This document shows positions 25,204 through 34,713 of a stretch of DNA of 64,000 nt, piece after piece. The notes below the pieces were generated by a model. It saw nothing but the letters and a program-made list of their open reading frames with translations. It did not search any database and was not told the DNA's origin. The position numbers were made by a program, and so were the translations under genes. The stretch covers positions 62,001 through 126,000 of the forward strand of contig CAKSTL010000005.1 of the NCBI GenBank assembly GCA_934500875.1. Reading direction: 5' to 3'. Source of the DNA: an uncultured Clostridia bacterium (GTDB lineage: Bacteria > Bacillota > Clostridia > UMGS1810). The first letter of the stretch is position 1. Every line of letters starts with the position of its first letter.

Positions 25204-27576
25204 ATGGATAAAAAGGTTTTGAAAACACTTGAATTTGACAAAATATTAAAACGGCTTGCCGACTTTGCCGTTATGGAAACCACAAAAGACGAAATTATGA
25301 ATATAATGCCTGCAAAAACCAAAAAGGCGGCGCAGAAAATGCAGAGCGAAACCAAAGAGGCGGCTGCCGTTCTGGTAAAATGCGGCTCTCTGCCGATTTT
25401 GTGCGTGTCGGACGTAACGGCTTCTTTAAAGCGTGCGGATATGGGCGGAACGCTTACGCCGAGCGAGCTTTTAAACATTGCAAAGGTTCTTGAAACGGCA
25501 AGAAGAATAAAAATGCACACAAAAAACGCAGAATGTACCCTTCTTTCGGAGCATATAGACGCTCTTTACGAGGACAAGCGTCTTGAAACCGACATAACGG
25601 GCAAAATTATAGACGCCGAAACAATTGCGGACGACGCAAGCAGCACCCTTCTTGACATACGAAGAAAAATACGTTCGGCAAACAACAGGGTTAAAGACAT
25701 TCTGCAAAAAATAATAACTTCGCCGTCGCACCAAAAGCACCTTCAGGAGCAGATTATAACGCTTAGGGGCGACAGATACGTTATACCGCTCAAGGCAGAA
25801 TACAAGGGCGTTATACAGGGCGTCGTGCACGACGTTTCGGCAACCGGGTCAACCCTGTTTTTGGAGCCTATGAGCGTTGTTGAAACAAACAACGAAATAA
25901 GAAGGCTTTCGGGCGAGGAAAAGGACGAGATAGAAAAAATTCTTGCAGATCTTACAAATCAGGTATCTCTCGTTTCAAAGCTTGTAAAAATGAGCTACGA
26001 CACCGTTTCGTATATCGACCTTATATTCGCAAAGGGCAAATATGCGCTTGAAACCGACGCTTTTGCGCCCGAAATAAACGATAAAGGGCAGATTAACCTA
26101 AAGCGTGCAAGGCATCCTCTGATAGATGCGAAAAAAGTGGTTGCAACCGATATTTATCTCGGAAAAAACTTTGATACGCTTGTCATTACCGGCCCCAACA
26201 CCGGCGGAAAAACGGTAACTCTTAAAACAATCGGGCTTCTGACGGTTATGGCGCTGTCGGGATTGCACATCACAGCAGAAGAAGGGTCGGAAATTTCGGT
26301 TTTTGAAAACGTTTTTGCCGATATCGGCGACGAACAGAGCATTGAGCAGAGCCTGAGCACCTTCTCGGCGCATATGGTTAACATTGTTGACATTCTTTCA
26401 AAAATCAGTGATAAAAGCCTTTGCCTTTTTGACGAGCTCGGCGCAGGAACAGACCCCACGGAGGGCGCCGCTCTTGCGATAAGTATTCTCGAATACGTTA
26501 AGGGCAGCGGTGCAAAATGCGCCGCAACAACGCATTACAGCGAGCTTAAGATTTATGCCCTTTCCACAAACAGGGTAGAAAATGCGTCCTGCGAGTTTGA
26601 CATTGAAACGCTTGCGCCCACCTACAGGCTTCTTATAGGAATTCCGGGAAAGAGCAACGCTTTTGCAATTTCAAAACGTTTGGGACTTTCCGAATTTATA
26701 ATAGACAACGCAAAAAAGCATATTGACAGCGAAAGCGTTAAATTTGAGGACGTTATATCAGAGCTTGAGAAAAACAGAATTTTGACCGAGCGCGAAAAAA
26801 ACAAGGCGCAAAGCTATAAAACCGAAGCGGAAAACATTAAAAAAGAAATGGCAAAGCGCAATAAAATTCTGGACGAAAAAACCGAAAAAATTATAGAAAA
26901 AGCCCGCAGCGAGGCTAAAAAAATAATAGAGGACGCAAAAAGGGAAACCGAAGAAGCGCTGAGTCAAATTAAAAAAGCGCAGAAAATGAGGGATTTGACC
27001 GAGGCAAACCGTGAAATGGAGCGTGCAAGGCAGAAGCTCAGCAGCAAAAACAAAGAAAACGCACAAAAGCTTTCGCAGAGAAAAACGGAGCAGGAAAAGA
27101 ACACAAAAGCGCCGAAAAGCGTAAAATTGGGCGACAGCGTTGAAATTGTGAGCATAGGTCAGAAGGGCGACGTTGTAACCCTTCCCGACAGAAGCGGAAA
27201 CCTTGTTGTAAAGGTTGGAATTATGAAGCTTAAGTCAAATTTGTCGGATTTGCGCCTTATTAAGGAGGAAAAACCGAAAAACAGTCAAAAAAAGCAGGGT
27301 GGTGCGTTCGGCGGAAACGCAAAGTATATGAACGTTTCGACAGAGCTTGATTTAAGGGGCGAAAATATTGAAGACTCGATATATATACTCGACAAATTCT
27401 TGGACGACGCAGTTTTGTCGTCGCTTACGCAGGTGCGTATAATCCACGGCAAGGGTACCGGCGCATTAAGACAGGGGATACATCAGTATCTTAAAAAACA
27501 GCCGAGGGTTGAAAGTTTTGCGCTTGCCTCATACGGCGAGGGCGACAGCGGCGTTACGGTAGTTAAGCTTAAATAG
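25204..27576 (+). CDS. mutS2: Endonuclease MutS2 / ribosome-rescue factor RqcU
   Basis: 790 residues. MutS2 restrains homologous recombination, and in Bacillus it also acts on collided ribosomes. Parts: MutS-type core and clamp helices, ATPase with Walker A GPNTGGKTVTLKTIGL (near 328-343) and LFDELGAGTDPTEG, a long charged coiled coil (about 510-630), a KOW-like segment (KLGDSVEIVSIGQKGDVVTL) and a C-terminal Smr nuclease domain (TELDLRGENIEDS, VRIIHGKGTGALRQGI). The start is ATG 25204 with GGAGG nine bases upstream; an earlier ATG at 25141 adds a non-homologous, Phe-rich tail. Monocistronic by position. Confidence 0.96.
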   Translation: MDKKVLKTLEFDKILKRLADFAVMETTKDEIMNIMPAKTKKAAQKMQSETKEAAAVLVKCGSLPILCVSDVTASLKRADMGGTLTPSELLNIAKVLETARRIKMHTKNAECTLLSEHIDALYEDKRLETDITGKIIDAETIADDASSTLLDIRRKIRSANNRVKDILQKIITSPSHQKHLQEQIITLRGDRYVIPLKAEYKGVIQGVVHDVSATGSTLFLEPMSVVETNNEIRRLSGEEKDEIEKILADLTNQVSLVSKLVKMSYDTVSYIDLIFAKGKYALETDAFAPEINDKGQINLKRARHPLIDAKKVVATDIYLGKNFDTLVITGPNTGGKTVTLKTIGLLTVMALSGLHITAEEGSEISVFENVFADIGDEQSIEQSLSTFSAHMVNIVDILSKISDKSLCLFDELGAGTDPTEGAALAISILEYVKGSGAKCAATTHYSELKIYALSTNRVENASCEFDIETLAPTYRLLIGIPGKSNAFAISKRLGLSEFIIDNAKKHIDSESVKFEDVISELEKNRILTEREKNKAQSYKTEAENIKKEMAKRNKILDEKTEKIIEKARSEAKKIIEDAKRETEEALSQIKKAQKMRDLTEANREMERARQKLSSKNKENAQKLSQRKTEQEKNTKAPKSVKLGDSVEIVSIGQKGDVVTLPDRSGNLVVKVGIMKLKSNLSDLRLIKEEKPKNSQKKQGGAFGGNAKYMNVSTELDLRGENIEDSIYILDKFLDDAVLSSLTQVRIIHGKGTGALRQGIHQYLKKQPRVESFALASYGEGDSGVTVVKLK

Positions 27577-27744
27577 CGTAAGAAGGGTAAGCGACAACGG
27601 TTTAAACGGAAAAAACGCTGCGCTAAGGGTTTGCGCCCGATATCAAGCCGAAAAAATTAAAAATTGCCATCTTTTTCGGATTATCTTCTTTCGGCAAAAC
27701 GGCGCATTTATACTCAAAATAAGTTTTAAAAGGCGTGATTTAAA

Positions 27745-28737
27745 GTGGCAAAGGAAAGCAATCAGAAGCTTAAGCTTTTATACCTTTTGAAGGCGCTTTA
27801 CGAAGAAAGCGACGAGGAGCATTTTGTTTCTATGAAGTATCTTACGGCATATCTTTCGTCGCACGGAATTTATGCCGAGAGAAAGTCGGTTTATTCGGAT
27901 ATATGCGAGCTTGAGCGCTTCGGGTTTGACATAATAAGCAAAAAGGGCAGAAACGCAGGCTATGCGCTTGTCGGGCGCAGTTTTGAAACCGCTCAGCTTA
28001 AGCTTTTGTGCGATTCGGTAAATGCGTCACGGTTTATAACCGAAAAAAAGAGCAGGGAGCTTATTAAAAAAATAGAGGGTTTAACAAGCCGCCACAGCGC
28101 AAAAAAGCTGAACCGCCAGCTTTATACCACAGATAGGGTAAAGAGCGGAAACGAAACCATTTATTACAATGTAGATACGCTTCACGACGCAATTTCCGAG
28201 AAAAAGAAGGTTGCGTTTATGTATTTTGAATATAACACCGACAAGCAAAAGGTTATGAAAAACGGCGGTGCGGAATATGTTGTTTCGCCCTATGCGCTTA
28301 CCTTCAGCGACGAAAACTATTATCTTGTTTCGCACTATGAAAAGCACGGAAACCTTACAAATTTCAGGGTTGACAAAATGGAAAAAATACGCATTTTGAA
28401 AGATGAGTGCGAAAATATTGAAAACGTTACGCAAAAAGGATTTAAGCTTTCAAGCTATACAAAAAGGCTTTTCGGAATGTTTGCGGGCAGCGAGGTAAAC
28501 GTAAAGCTTTTGTGTGAAAATTCGCTTGTCAATGCGGTTACAGACCGTTTCGGAAGGGATATTTTAATCCGCAAAGAGGGAAGCGAACATTTTGTTGCGA
28601 CGATAAGCGTTGCCGACAGTCCTACATTTTTTGCGTGGGTTTTCACCTTCGGGCGAAAAATAAAAATAATTTCGCCGCCCGAAATTTCGGAAAAATTTAA
28701 GAATATGGCGCAGAGCGTCTGCGATATTTATAAGTAA
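27745..28737 (+). CDS. WYL-domain transcriptional regulator
   Basis: 330 residues. The N-terminal HTH (LYLLKALYEESDEEHFVSMKYLTAYL) is followed by a WYL domain (about 140-225; AFMYFEYNT, YVVSPYALTFSDENYYLV) and the C-terminal WCX extension (about 240-325). WYL regulators bind ligands or nucleic acid and control DNA repair, phage-defence or metabolic genes. The start is GTG 27745. It lies 17 bp before the HAD gene, probably co-transcribed. Its target is unknown. Confidence 0.88.
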   Translation: MAKESNQKLKLLYLLKALYEESDEEHFVSMKYLTAYLSSHGIYAERKSVYSDICELERFGFDIISKKGRNAGYALVGRSFETAQLKLLCDSVNASRFITEKKSRELIKKIEGLTSRHSAKKLNRQLYTTDRVKSGNETIYYNVDTLHDAISEKKKVAFMYFEYNTDKQKVMKNGGAEYVVSPYALTFSDENYYLVSHYEKHGNLTNFRVDKMEKIRILKDECENIENVTQKGFKLSSYTKRLFGMFAGSEVNVKLLCENSLVNAVTDRFGRDILIRKEGSEHFVATISVADSPTFFAWVFTFGRKIKIISPPEISEKFKNMAQSVCDIYK

Positions 28738-28753
28738 AGGAGTTTTTGTAAAA

Positions 28754-29425
28754 ATGTATAAAGCAGCGGTTTTTGACTTGGACGGCACAATTGCCGATAC
28801 CATTGACACTATTTGTTACTACGGCAACCGTTCAATGAAAAAGTTTAATTTGCCGTGCATTGAGCGTGACAGATATAAATATCTTGTCGGCTGCGGCTAT
28901 GAAAATCTGGTGAAGGGTATGCTGTGCGAAAAGGGCGCATACACCGACGGGCTTTTTGACGAGATGAAAAGCTATTACCACGACGATTACGAAACCGATT
29001 CAATGTATCTTACAAAGCCTTACGACGGAATTTTGGAAACGGTTGCGTTTTTGAAAAACCAAGGCTTTAAGCTGGGCGTTTTGTCAAACAAGCCCACCGG
29101 CGCAGTGCACGACGTTATAGACGCATTTTTTGAAAAAGGCACGTTTGACATCTGCCTCGGAGGGGGAGAGGGATTTCCTTTAAAGCCCGACCCGTCGGCG
29201 CTTTTTCATATTTTGAAAGAGCTTGATGTCAAGCTTTGCGAATGTATTTATATCGGCGACACAAAAGTGGATGTTGAAACGGGAAAGGCGGCAAACGTTT
29301 TCACAATCGGCGCATTGTGGGGATTTCGCACCTACGACGAGCTAAAGAGCGCAGGAGCGGACGTTATTGCAAGCGTTCCTTCCGACATCTGCGATATTGT
29401 GAAAGAGAAAAATAATATTAATTAA
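28754..29425 (+). CDS. HAD-family phosphatase, phosphoglycolate phosphatase-like
   Basis: 223 residues. HAD motif I VFDLDGTIADT (first Asp the nucleophile), motif II VLSNKPTG (Ser/Lys), motif III-IV IYIGDTKVDVETGKAAN. The C1 cap domain places it in the Gph/PGMB subfamily. The substrate is uncertain: phosphoglycolate, pyrophosphate or sugar phosphates. It follows the WYL regulator closely; pyrH comes 115 bp later. Confidence 0.86.
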   Translation: MYKAAVFDLDGTIADTIDTICYYGNRSMKKFNLPCIERDRYKYLVGCGYENLVKGMLCEKGAYTDGLFDEMKSYYHDDYETDSMYLTKPYDGILETVAFLKNQGFKLGVLSNKPTGAVHDVIDAFFEKGTFDICLGGGEGFPLKPDPSALFHILKELDVKLCECIYIGDTKVDVETGKAANVFTIGALWGFRTYDELKSAGADVIASVPSDICDIVKEKNNIN

Positions 29426-29540
29426 AAATTTTTTGTGCGCATAAAATTTAAGAAGGATTTAAGGTCAGCGTGTCGAAATATTAAATTTAGGAAAATTTTG
29501 TTCAAGTATACAAAAACACTATACGAAAGGAAAAATCAAT

Positions 29541-30248
29541 ATGAAACCCAAATATAAAAGAGTGCTGCTGAAACTGAGCGGCGAGGCGCTTGCGGGCGAA
29601 AAAGGCTTTGGACTTTGCGAAGATACCATTGGAAAAATTACCGATACAATAAAAGAATGTGCGGATATGGGCGTGCAGATTGCAATTGTTGTAGGCGGCG
29701 GAAATTTCTGGAGAGGCAGGTCGGGCGTTAAAATGGACAGAACAAGAGCCGACCATATGGGTATGCTCGCAACCGTTATAAATGCGCTTGCAATTCAGGA
29801 CGCACTCGAGCAAAGAGGCGTTCCCACACGTGCGCAGACGGCTATTGAAATGCGTCAGATTGCAGAGCCGTATATCAGAAACAAGGCTATAAGGCATCTT
29901 GAAAAGGGAAGAGTTGTGGTGTTTGGCTGCGGCACGGGAAATCCGTTTTTCTCAACCGATACAACAGCTGCCTTAAGGGCTGCCGAAATCGACGCAGAGG
30001 CAATACTTCTTGCAAAAAAGGTTGACGGCGTTTACGACAGCGACCCCAACATAAACAAAAATGCGGTAAAATTCGATTCGCTTTCGTATATTGAGGTTTT
30101 AAACAGAGGCTTGGGTGTTATGGATTCCACCGCAACCTCGCTTTGTATGGACAATTCAATCCCCATAAGGGTGTTCGGGCTTGACGATCCCGATAACATA
30201 AAAAAGGTTATTCTCGGCGAAGAAATAGGGACGCTTGTGAAAAACTGA
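29541..30248 (+). CDS. pyrH: Uridylate kinase
   Basis: 235 residues, the bacterial hexameric UMP kinase of the amino-acid-kinase fold, which makes UDP from UMP. Motifs: KLSGEALAGE (5'), VVGGGNFWRG, and GCGTGNPFFSTDTTAALRA. A GAAAGGAA site precedes the ATG; a TTGTTC-16-TATACG promoter candidate lies at about 29500-29526. It starts the pyrH-frr-uppS-cdsA-dxr-rseP block, here separated by 20 kb from rpsB-tsf. Confidence 0.97.
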   Translation: MKPKYKRVLLKLSGEALAGEKGFGLCEDTIGKITDTIKECADMGVQIAIVVGGGNFWRGRSGVKMDRTRADHMGMLATVINALAIQDALEQRGVPTRAQTAIEMRQIAEPYIRNKAIRHLEKGRVVVFGCGTGNPFFSTDTTAALRAAEIDAEAILLAKKVDGVYDSDPNINKNAVKFDSLSYIEVLNRGLGVMDSTATSLCMDNSIPIRVFGLDDPDNIKKVILGEEIGTLVKN

Positions 30249-30283
30249 TTGGGCAAAAAATTTAAAAAAGGAGCGAAAATATT

Positions 30284-30835
30284 ATGGCAAAATACGAGCA
30301 GTTTGAAACGAAAATGAAAAAATGCATATCTTCTCTGGAGTTTGATTTAAACACCATAAGAGCAGGCAGGGCAAACGCTGCCGTGCTTGATAAAATTACG
30401 GTTGAATATTACGGAGTTGCCTCGCCCCTTGCGCAGGTTGCTTCAATTTCGGTTCCCGACGCAAGAACAATTGTCATTGCGCCGTGGGATATGAGCCTTG
30501 TGGGCGAAATAGAAAAGGCAATTTTAAAATCCGAGCTCGGCATCAATCCGCAGAACGACGGCAAAAGCGTAAGGCTTAATTTTCCGCCGCTTACCGAGGA
30601 AAGAAGAAAAGAACTTGTTAAAGAAGTAAGCAAAAAAGGCGAAAATTCAAAGGTTGCGGTGCGAAACGTGCGCAGGGACGCAATGGAATTTTATAAAGCC
30701 GAAAAGAAAAACGGAGACGTTACCGAGGACGAACTTAAAACAATCGAAAAGGACATTCAAAACCTTACCGACAAGTACATCAAAAATGTTGACGACACCG
30801 TTTCGGCAAAGGAAAAAGAAATTTTGTCGGTTTGA
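30284..30835 (+). CDS. frr: Ribosome recycling factor
   Basis: 183 residues, standard size. RRF splits post-termination ribosomes with EF-G. It shows the N-terminal SLEFDLNTIRAGRANAAVLD and the central EERRKELVKEVSKKGENSKV helices. AAAAGGAGCG lies before the ATG, 35 bp after pyrH. Confidence 0.98.
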   Translation: MAKYEQFETKMKKCISSLEFDLNTIRAGRANAAVLDKITVEYYGVASPLAQVASISVPDARTIVIAPWDMSLVGEIEKAILKSELGINPQNDGKSVRLNFPPLTEERRKELVKEVSKKGENSKVAVRNVRRDAMEFYKAEKKNGDVTEDELKTIEKDIQNLTDKYIKNVDDTVSAKEKEILSV

Positions 30836-30862
30836 TTTATTTAAATTCGGAGGACGCATAAA

Positions 30863-31600
30863 ATGTTCTTTAAAAAGCATAAAAACATAAAAGCCGATAA
30901 AATGTCGTTTCCGAAGCACATTGCAATTATTATGGACGGCAACGGCAGATGGGCTAAAAAAAGGGGACTTCCGAGAAGTGCGGGACACTCTGCGGGGGCA
31001 AAAAATCTTGAAAATATTGTAAAGTATCTTAAGGACACAAGCGTAAGATACCTTACGGTTTATGCGTTTTCCACCGAAAACTGGAAAAGACCCAAAGCCG
31101 AGGTTGACGACCTTATGGCGCTGCTTGAAAGGTATCTTAGAAACTACGACGAGCTTCTCGGCGGCGAGGATGTGCGCCTTAAGGTAATCGGCAGAAAAGA
31201 CGGGCTTTCGGATACGCTTATAAAGCTGATTGACGAAGTTGAGGAAAAATCGAAAAACCGCAGGCAGCTTACCGTAAACATTGCCTTAAACTACGGCGGC
31301 AGGCAGGAGATATGTGATGCGGCACGGCGTATTGCCTCCGATGTTTCGGACGGAAAGATAGCGCCCTCCGATATAGACGAAAGCCTCTTTTCAAACTATG
31401 TTTACACAAAAGACGTTCCCGACCCCGACCTTATAATCCGCCCGAGCGGAGAGGAGCGGCTCAGCAATTTTCTTCTTTGGCAGTGCGCATATTCCGAGTT
31501 TTGGTTTTCTGATGTTTGCTGGCCCGATTTTACGCCCGGCAGGCTTGAAGAGGCGCTTTTGGATTTTCAGAAAAGAAACAGACGTTTCGGAGGTGTGTGA
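30863..31600 (+). CDS. uppS: Undecaprenyl-diphosphate synthase (isoprenyl transferase)
   Basis: 245 residues, cis-prenyltransferase that makes the C55 carrier lipid for wall synthesis. Conserved IIMDGNGRWAKKRGLPR (catalytic Asp), YAFSTENWKRP, and the C-terminal LIIRPSGEERLSNFLLWQ region. Family members more often have RTSGE; the Pro here is a mild variant. 27 bp after frr, 3 bp before cdsA. Confidence 0.96.
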   Translation: MFFKKHKNIKADKMSFPKHIAIIMDGNGRWAKKRGLPRSAGHSAGAKNLENIVKYLKDTSVRYLTVYAFSTENWKRPKAEVDDLMALLERYLRNYDELLGGEDVRLKVIGRKDGLSDTLIKLIDEVEEKSKNRRQLTVNIALNYGGRQEICDAARRIASDVSDGKIAPSDIDESLFSNYVYTKDVPDPDLIIRPSGEERLSNFLLWQCAYSEFWFSDVCWPDFTPGRLEEALLDFQKRNRRFGGV

Positions 31601-31603
31601 TTT

Positions 31604-32449
31604 ATGCTGAAGGAAAGAGTTATATACGGCACGCTCGGCTTTGCGGCGGCGGTTGCGGTAATTTTGCAGGGCAGCATAGCGCTGAGCATTGCAATTTTTG
31701 CGCTTGTGGTTATGTCGCTGTTTGAAATGTATAAATCAACGGGACTTTTGAAAAAATATAAAGAGCTTACCGCAATGGGATTTATATTTGCCTGTGCGGC
31801 AATGATATTCCTTTTGAATGCGGCAGTCAAGGGCGAAATAAATTATCGCGTCTTTTCGCAGGGCGTTTTGCAGGCGACGCTTGCATTCGGCTTTGTGCTT
31901 ATGCTTTTTATGATTTTTATGCACGAAAAGGTGCATTTTTCCACCGTTTCAATGCTGTTTTTGGAAACCGTGTATATAACGGTGACGTTTGCGCATATAA
32001 TTTTAATCAGCGGAGAAGATAACGGAAAATTCACCGTGTGGCTTGTGTTTTTCGGCGCCTGGGGGGCAGATACGTTCGCCTATTTTGCAGGCAAAATTTT
32101 CGGCAGACACAAGCTTATAGAAAAGGTGTCGCCCAAAAAAACCGTTGAGGGCGCTCTCGGCGGAATTTTCGGAGATATTATCGTTTATGCGGTGTACGGC
32201 ATAATTCTTTCAAAAAATCATATCGGCGTAAACTACATAAACCTTGTTGTATCGGGCGCTTTGGCGGCGGCTGTTTCGCAAATCGGCGACCTTATTATGT
32301 CGTGCATAAAGCGTGAAAATCACATAAAGGACTACGGCGATATCATTCCCGGCCACGGCGGAATTTTAGACAGGTTCGACTCTGTTTTAACCGTTGCGCC
32401 GCTGATATTTTATCTTAACATCTATCTGCCGTCGGTTTTTATAAAGTAA
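31604..32449 (+). CDS. cdsA: Phosphatidate cytidylyltransferase
   Basis: 281 residues with about eight membrane segments. It makes CDP-diacylglycerol from phosphatidate and CTP. The family signature lies near the end: CIKRENHIKDYGDIIPGHGG followed by LDRFDS. CDP-diacylglycerol is also the substrate of PgsA (53044). Nearly abuts uppS. Confidence 0.96.
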   Translation: MLKERVIYGTLGFAAAVAVILQGSIALSIAIFALVVMSLFEMYKSTGLLKKYKELTAMGFIFACAAMIFLLNAAVKGEINYRVFSQGVLQATLAFGFVLMLFMIFMHEKVHFSTVSMLFLETVYITVTFAHIILISGEDNGKFTVWLVFFGAWGADTFAYFAGKIFGRHKLIEKVSPKKTVEGALGGIFGDIIVYAVYGIILSKNHIGVNYINLVVSGALAAAVSQIGDLIMSCIKRENHIKDYGDIIPGHGGILDRFDSVLTVAPLIFYLNIYLPSVFIK

Positions 32450-32472
32450 GGGTATAAAAAAAGGAAAAACAT

Positions 32473-33627
32473 ATGAAAAATATAACGGTTATGGGCTCTA
32501 CCGGCTCAATCGGCACGCAGAGCCTTGAAATTGCCGAAAAAGACGAAAATATAAATATCTGCGCCCTTTCGGCGAACTCAAACGCAAGGCTTCTTTCGGA
32601 GCAGATACGCAAATTCAGACCGAACATTGCGTGCATTGCGGACGAAAAAAAGTACAGAGAGCTTTGCCTTGCGACAAATGATTTGAACACAAAAATCGTG
32701 TGCGGAAAAGACGGAATGATTGAAACTGCGTCGGAAAAAGAGGCTGACAGCGTGATTAATGCGGTTGTCGGCATAGCAGGGCTTGTTCCCACAATCTGCG
32801 CCGTGAAAGAAAAAAAGCGCCTTCTTCTGGCGAATAAGGAGTCGCTTGTGTGCGCAGGCGAAATTGTTATGAGCCTTGCGGAAAAAAACGGTGTTGACAT
32901 TATCCCCGTCGACAGCGAACACAGCGCAATTTTTCAGTGCTTAAACGGCGAAAACAGAAAAAACATCAAAAAAATATGGCTTACTGCGTCGGGCGGCCCG
33001 TTTTACGGCAAAAAGCGAGAGGAGCTTTGCAATAAAACCAAAACCGACGCTTTGAAACATCCTAACTGGACTATGGGTGCAAAAATTACAATCGACAGCG
33101 CAACCCTTATGAACAAAGGGCTTGAAATTATTGAAGCAAAGCACCTTTTCGGGGTGGATATTGACGATATAATTCCCGTAATTCACACCCAAAGCATTAT
33201 ACATTCAATGGTCGAGTTCTGCGACGGTTCGTTTATTGCGCAGCTCGGCTCGCCCGATATGCGCCTTCCTATAAGCTATGCGATAAATTATCCCGAAAGA
33301 AAAGGTGCAATTTCGGATAAACTCGACATTTTCAAACATCCTTCGCTCACCTTTGACAAGCCCGATTACGATACTTTTAAATGCCTTGGCCTTGCGGTTT
33401 CGGCATACAAAAGGGGCGGTCTGTACCCTGCCGTTTTAAACGGCGCAAACGAGGCGGCGGTGGATTTGTTTCTTAACGATAAAATCAAATTTTTGGATAT
33501 TGCCGGTCTGGTGGAGGAGGCTCTTAAGAGCTTTGACCCGCCCTCCGCTCTTTCGCTCGATTCGGTTTTTGCGGCTGACAAAGAAGCGAGGAATATTGTA
33601 TATGAGAAGGGATTAAGCCTATGTTGA
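32473..33627 (+). CDS. dxr: 1-deoxy-D-xylulose-5-phosphate reductoisomerase
   Basis: 384 residues, second step of the MEP isoprenoid pathway. The NADPH site is MGSTGSIGTQSLEI (residues 5-18); metal and substrate residues lie in IPVDSEHSAIFQCL and the PNWTMGAKITIDSATLMNKG block. It overlaps rseP by 7 bp. Confidence 0.97.
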   Translation: MKNITVMGSTGSIGTQSLEIAEKDENINICALSANSNARLLSEQIRKFRPNIACIADEKKYRELCLATNDLNTKIVCGKDGMIETASEKEADSVINAVVGIAGLVPTICAVKEKKRLLLANKESLVCAGEIVMSLAEKNGVDIIPVDSEHSAIFQCLNGENRKNIKKIWLTASGGPFYGKKREELCNKTKTDALKHPNWTMGAKITIDSATLMNKGLEIIEAKHLFGVDIDDIIPVIHTQSIIHSMVEFCDGSFIAQLGSPDMRLPISYAINYPERKGAISDKLDIFKHPSLTFDKPDYDTFKCLGLAVSAYKRGGLYPAVLNGANEAAVDLFLNDKIKFLDIAGLVEEALKSFDPPSALSLDSVFAADKEARNIVYEKGLSLC

Positions 33628-34652
33628 CGGCAGTTTGGACAGTTTTAATTTTTTGTGCAATAATTTTTATACACGAGCTTGGGCACTTTACCGCCGCAAA
33701 AGCGGTGGGAGTTACCGTTCACGAATTTTCAATCGGAATGGGTCCTAAGCTTTTTTCATTCGGCAAAAAAGAAACGGCATACAGCGTCAGGCTTTTGCCG
33801 CTGGGCGGATTTGTGCGTCTTGAGGGCGAGGATGACGACAGCGACAGCGAGGGCGCTTTGTGCAACAAAAAGCCGTGGCAGAAGTTTGTTGTGCTTTTTG
33901 CCGGCGGATTTATGAACTTTGTGCTGGGATTTGCAATTTTTATCTTTATTGCGGCAAATTCTTACCTTACATCAAATATAATCGGCACCGTTACAGACGG
34001 TTATTCCATGAAAGAGGCAGGCTTTTTGCCGGGCGACAAAATTGTTGCAATGCAGTCGGACAAAAAGGCGCACAAAATTTCAAGCTACAACGATATTATG
34101 CTGTTTAACATAACAAATTCAGCCGATAAGGCAAACATCACCGTTGTAAGAAACGGCGAAAAAATAACAAAACAGGCAGTGCTTAAGGCGGATGAGTCGG
34201 GCAGAAAAATTTTCGGCTTTACCCCGAAAATTTTGCCGAACACGCCGTTAAACGTCATAAAAGCGGCATACGACAACTCGGTTTATATGGTAAAAACCGT
34301 TGCGCTGTCGCTGTGGTGGCTTGTAACGGGAAAGGTGTCGGTCACGCAGGTTTCGGGTCCTGTCGGAATTGTGACCGAAATCAATTCGGCAGTGTCAGAG
34401 AGCGGCGGATTTGAAGGCTTGATTCGTGCGCTGTCGCTTGCGGGGCTTATATCGATAAACCTCGGCGTTATGAACCTTCTTCCTCTTCCGGCGCTTGACG
34501 GCGGCAGAATAGTTTTTGTAATCGCCGAAAAAATAATCGGACACAGGGTAAACCCCGAAAAAGAAGGGCTTGTTCACTTTATCGGATTTGCGCTTTTGAT
34601 GGCTTTTATGATTTTTGTAACTTTTTCGGACATCCGCAAGCTTTTCGGGTAA
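33621..34652 (+). CDS. rseP: Site-2 zinc metalloprotease RseP/RasP
   Basis: 343 residues, intramembrane protease that cleaves anti-sigma factors and signal-peptide remnants. HELGH at residues 18-22 in the first membrane helix binds zinc, one PDZ domain lies in the middle (FLPGDKIVAMQSDKKAHK region), and LPLPALDGGRIVF near the C-terminus supplies the third ligand. The start overlaps the end of dxr, which implies coupling. In other Clostridia ispG or polC often follow; here the block ends. Confidence 0.96.
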   Translation: MLTAVWTVLIFCAIIFIHELGHFTAAKAVGVTVHEFSIGMGPKLFSFGKKETAYSVRLLPLGGFVRLEGEDDDSDSEGALCNKKPWQKFVVLFAGGFMNFVLGFAIFIFIAANSYLTSNIIGTVTDGYSMKEAGFLPGDKIVAMQSDKKAHKISSYNDIMLFNITNSADKANITVVRNGEKITKQAVLKADESGRKIFGFTPKILPNTPLNVIKAAYDNSVYMVKTVALSLWWLVTGKVSVTQVSGPVGIVTEINSAVSESGGFEGLIRALSLAGLISINLGVMNLLPLPALDGGRIVFVIAEKIIGHRVNPEKEGLVHFIGFALLMAFMIFVTFSDIRKLFG

Positions 34653-34656
34653 TTAA

Positions 34657-34684
34657 TTGCGTCCTTTTCTCATAAAATTATACT
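34657..34684 (+). promoter_or_regulatory. Promoter candidate for the M14 peptidase-apbE-trxB unit
   Basis: TTGCGT, 16-bp spacer, TATACT, 30 bp before the peptidase start and just after the rseP stop. Confidence 0.5.
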
Positions 34685-34713
34685 AAATCTTAATTAGACA
34701 AGAGAGGTTTGGT

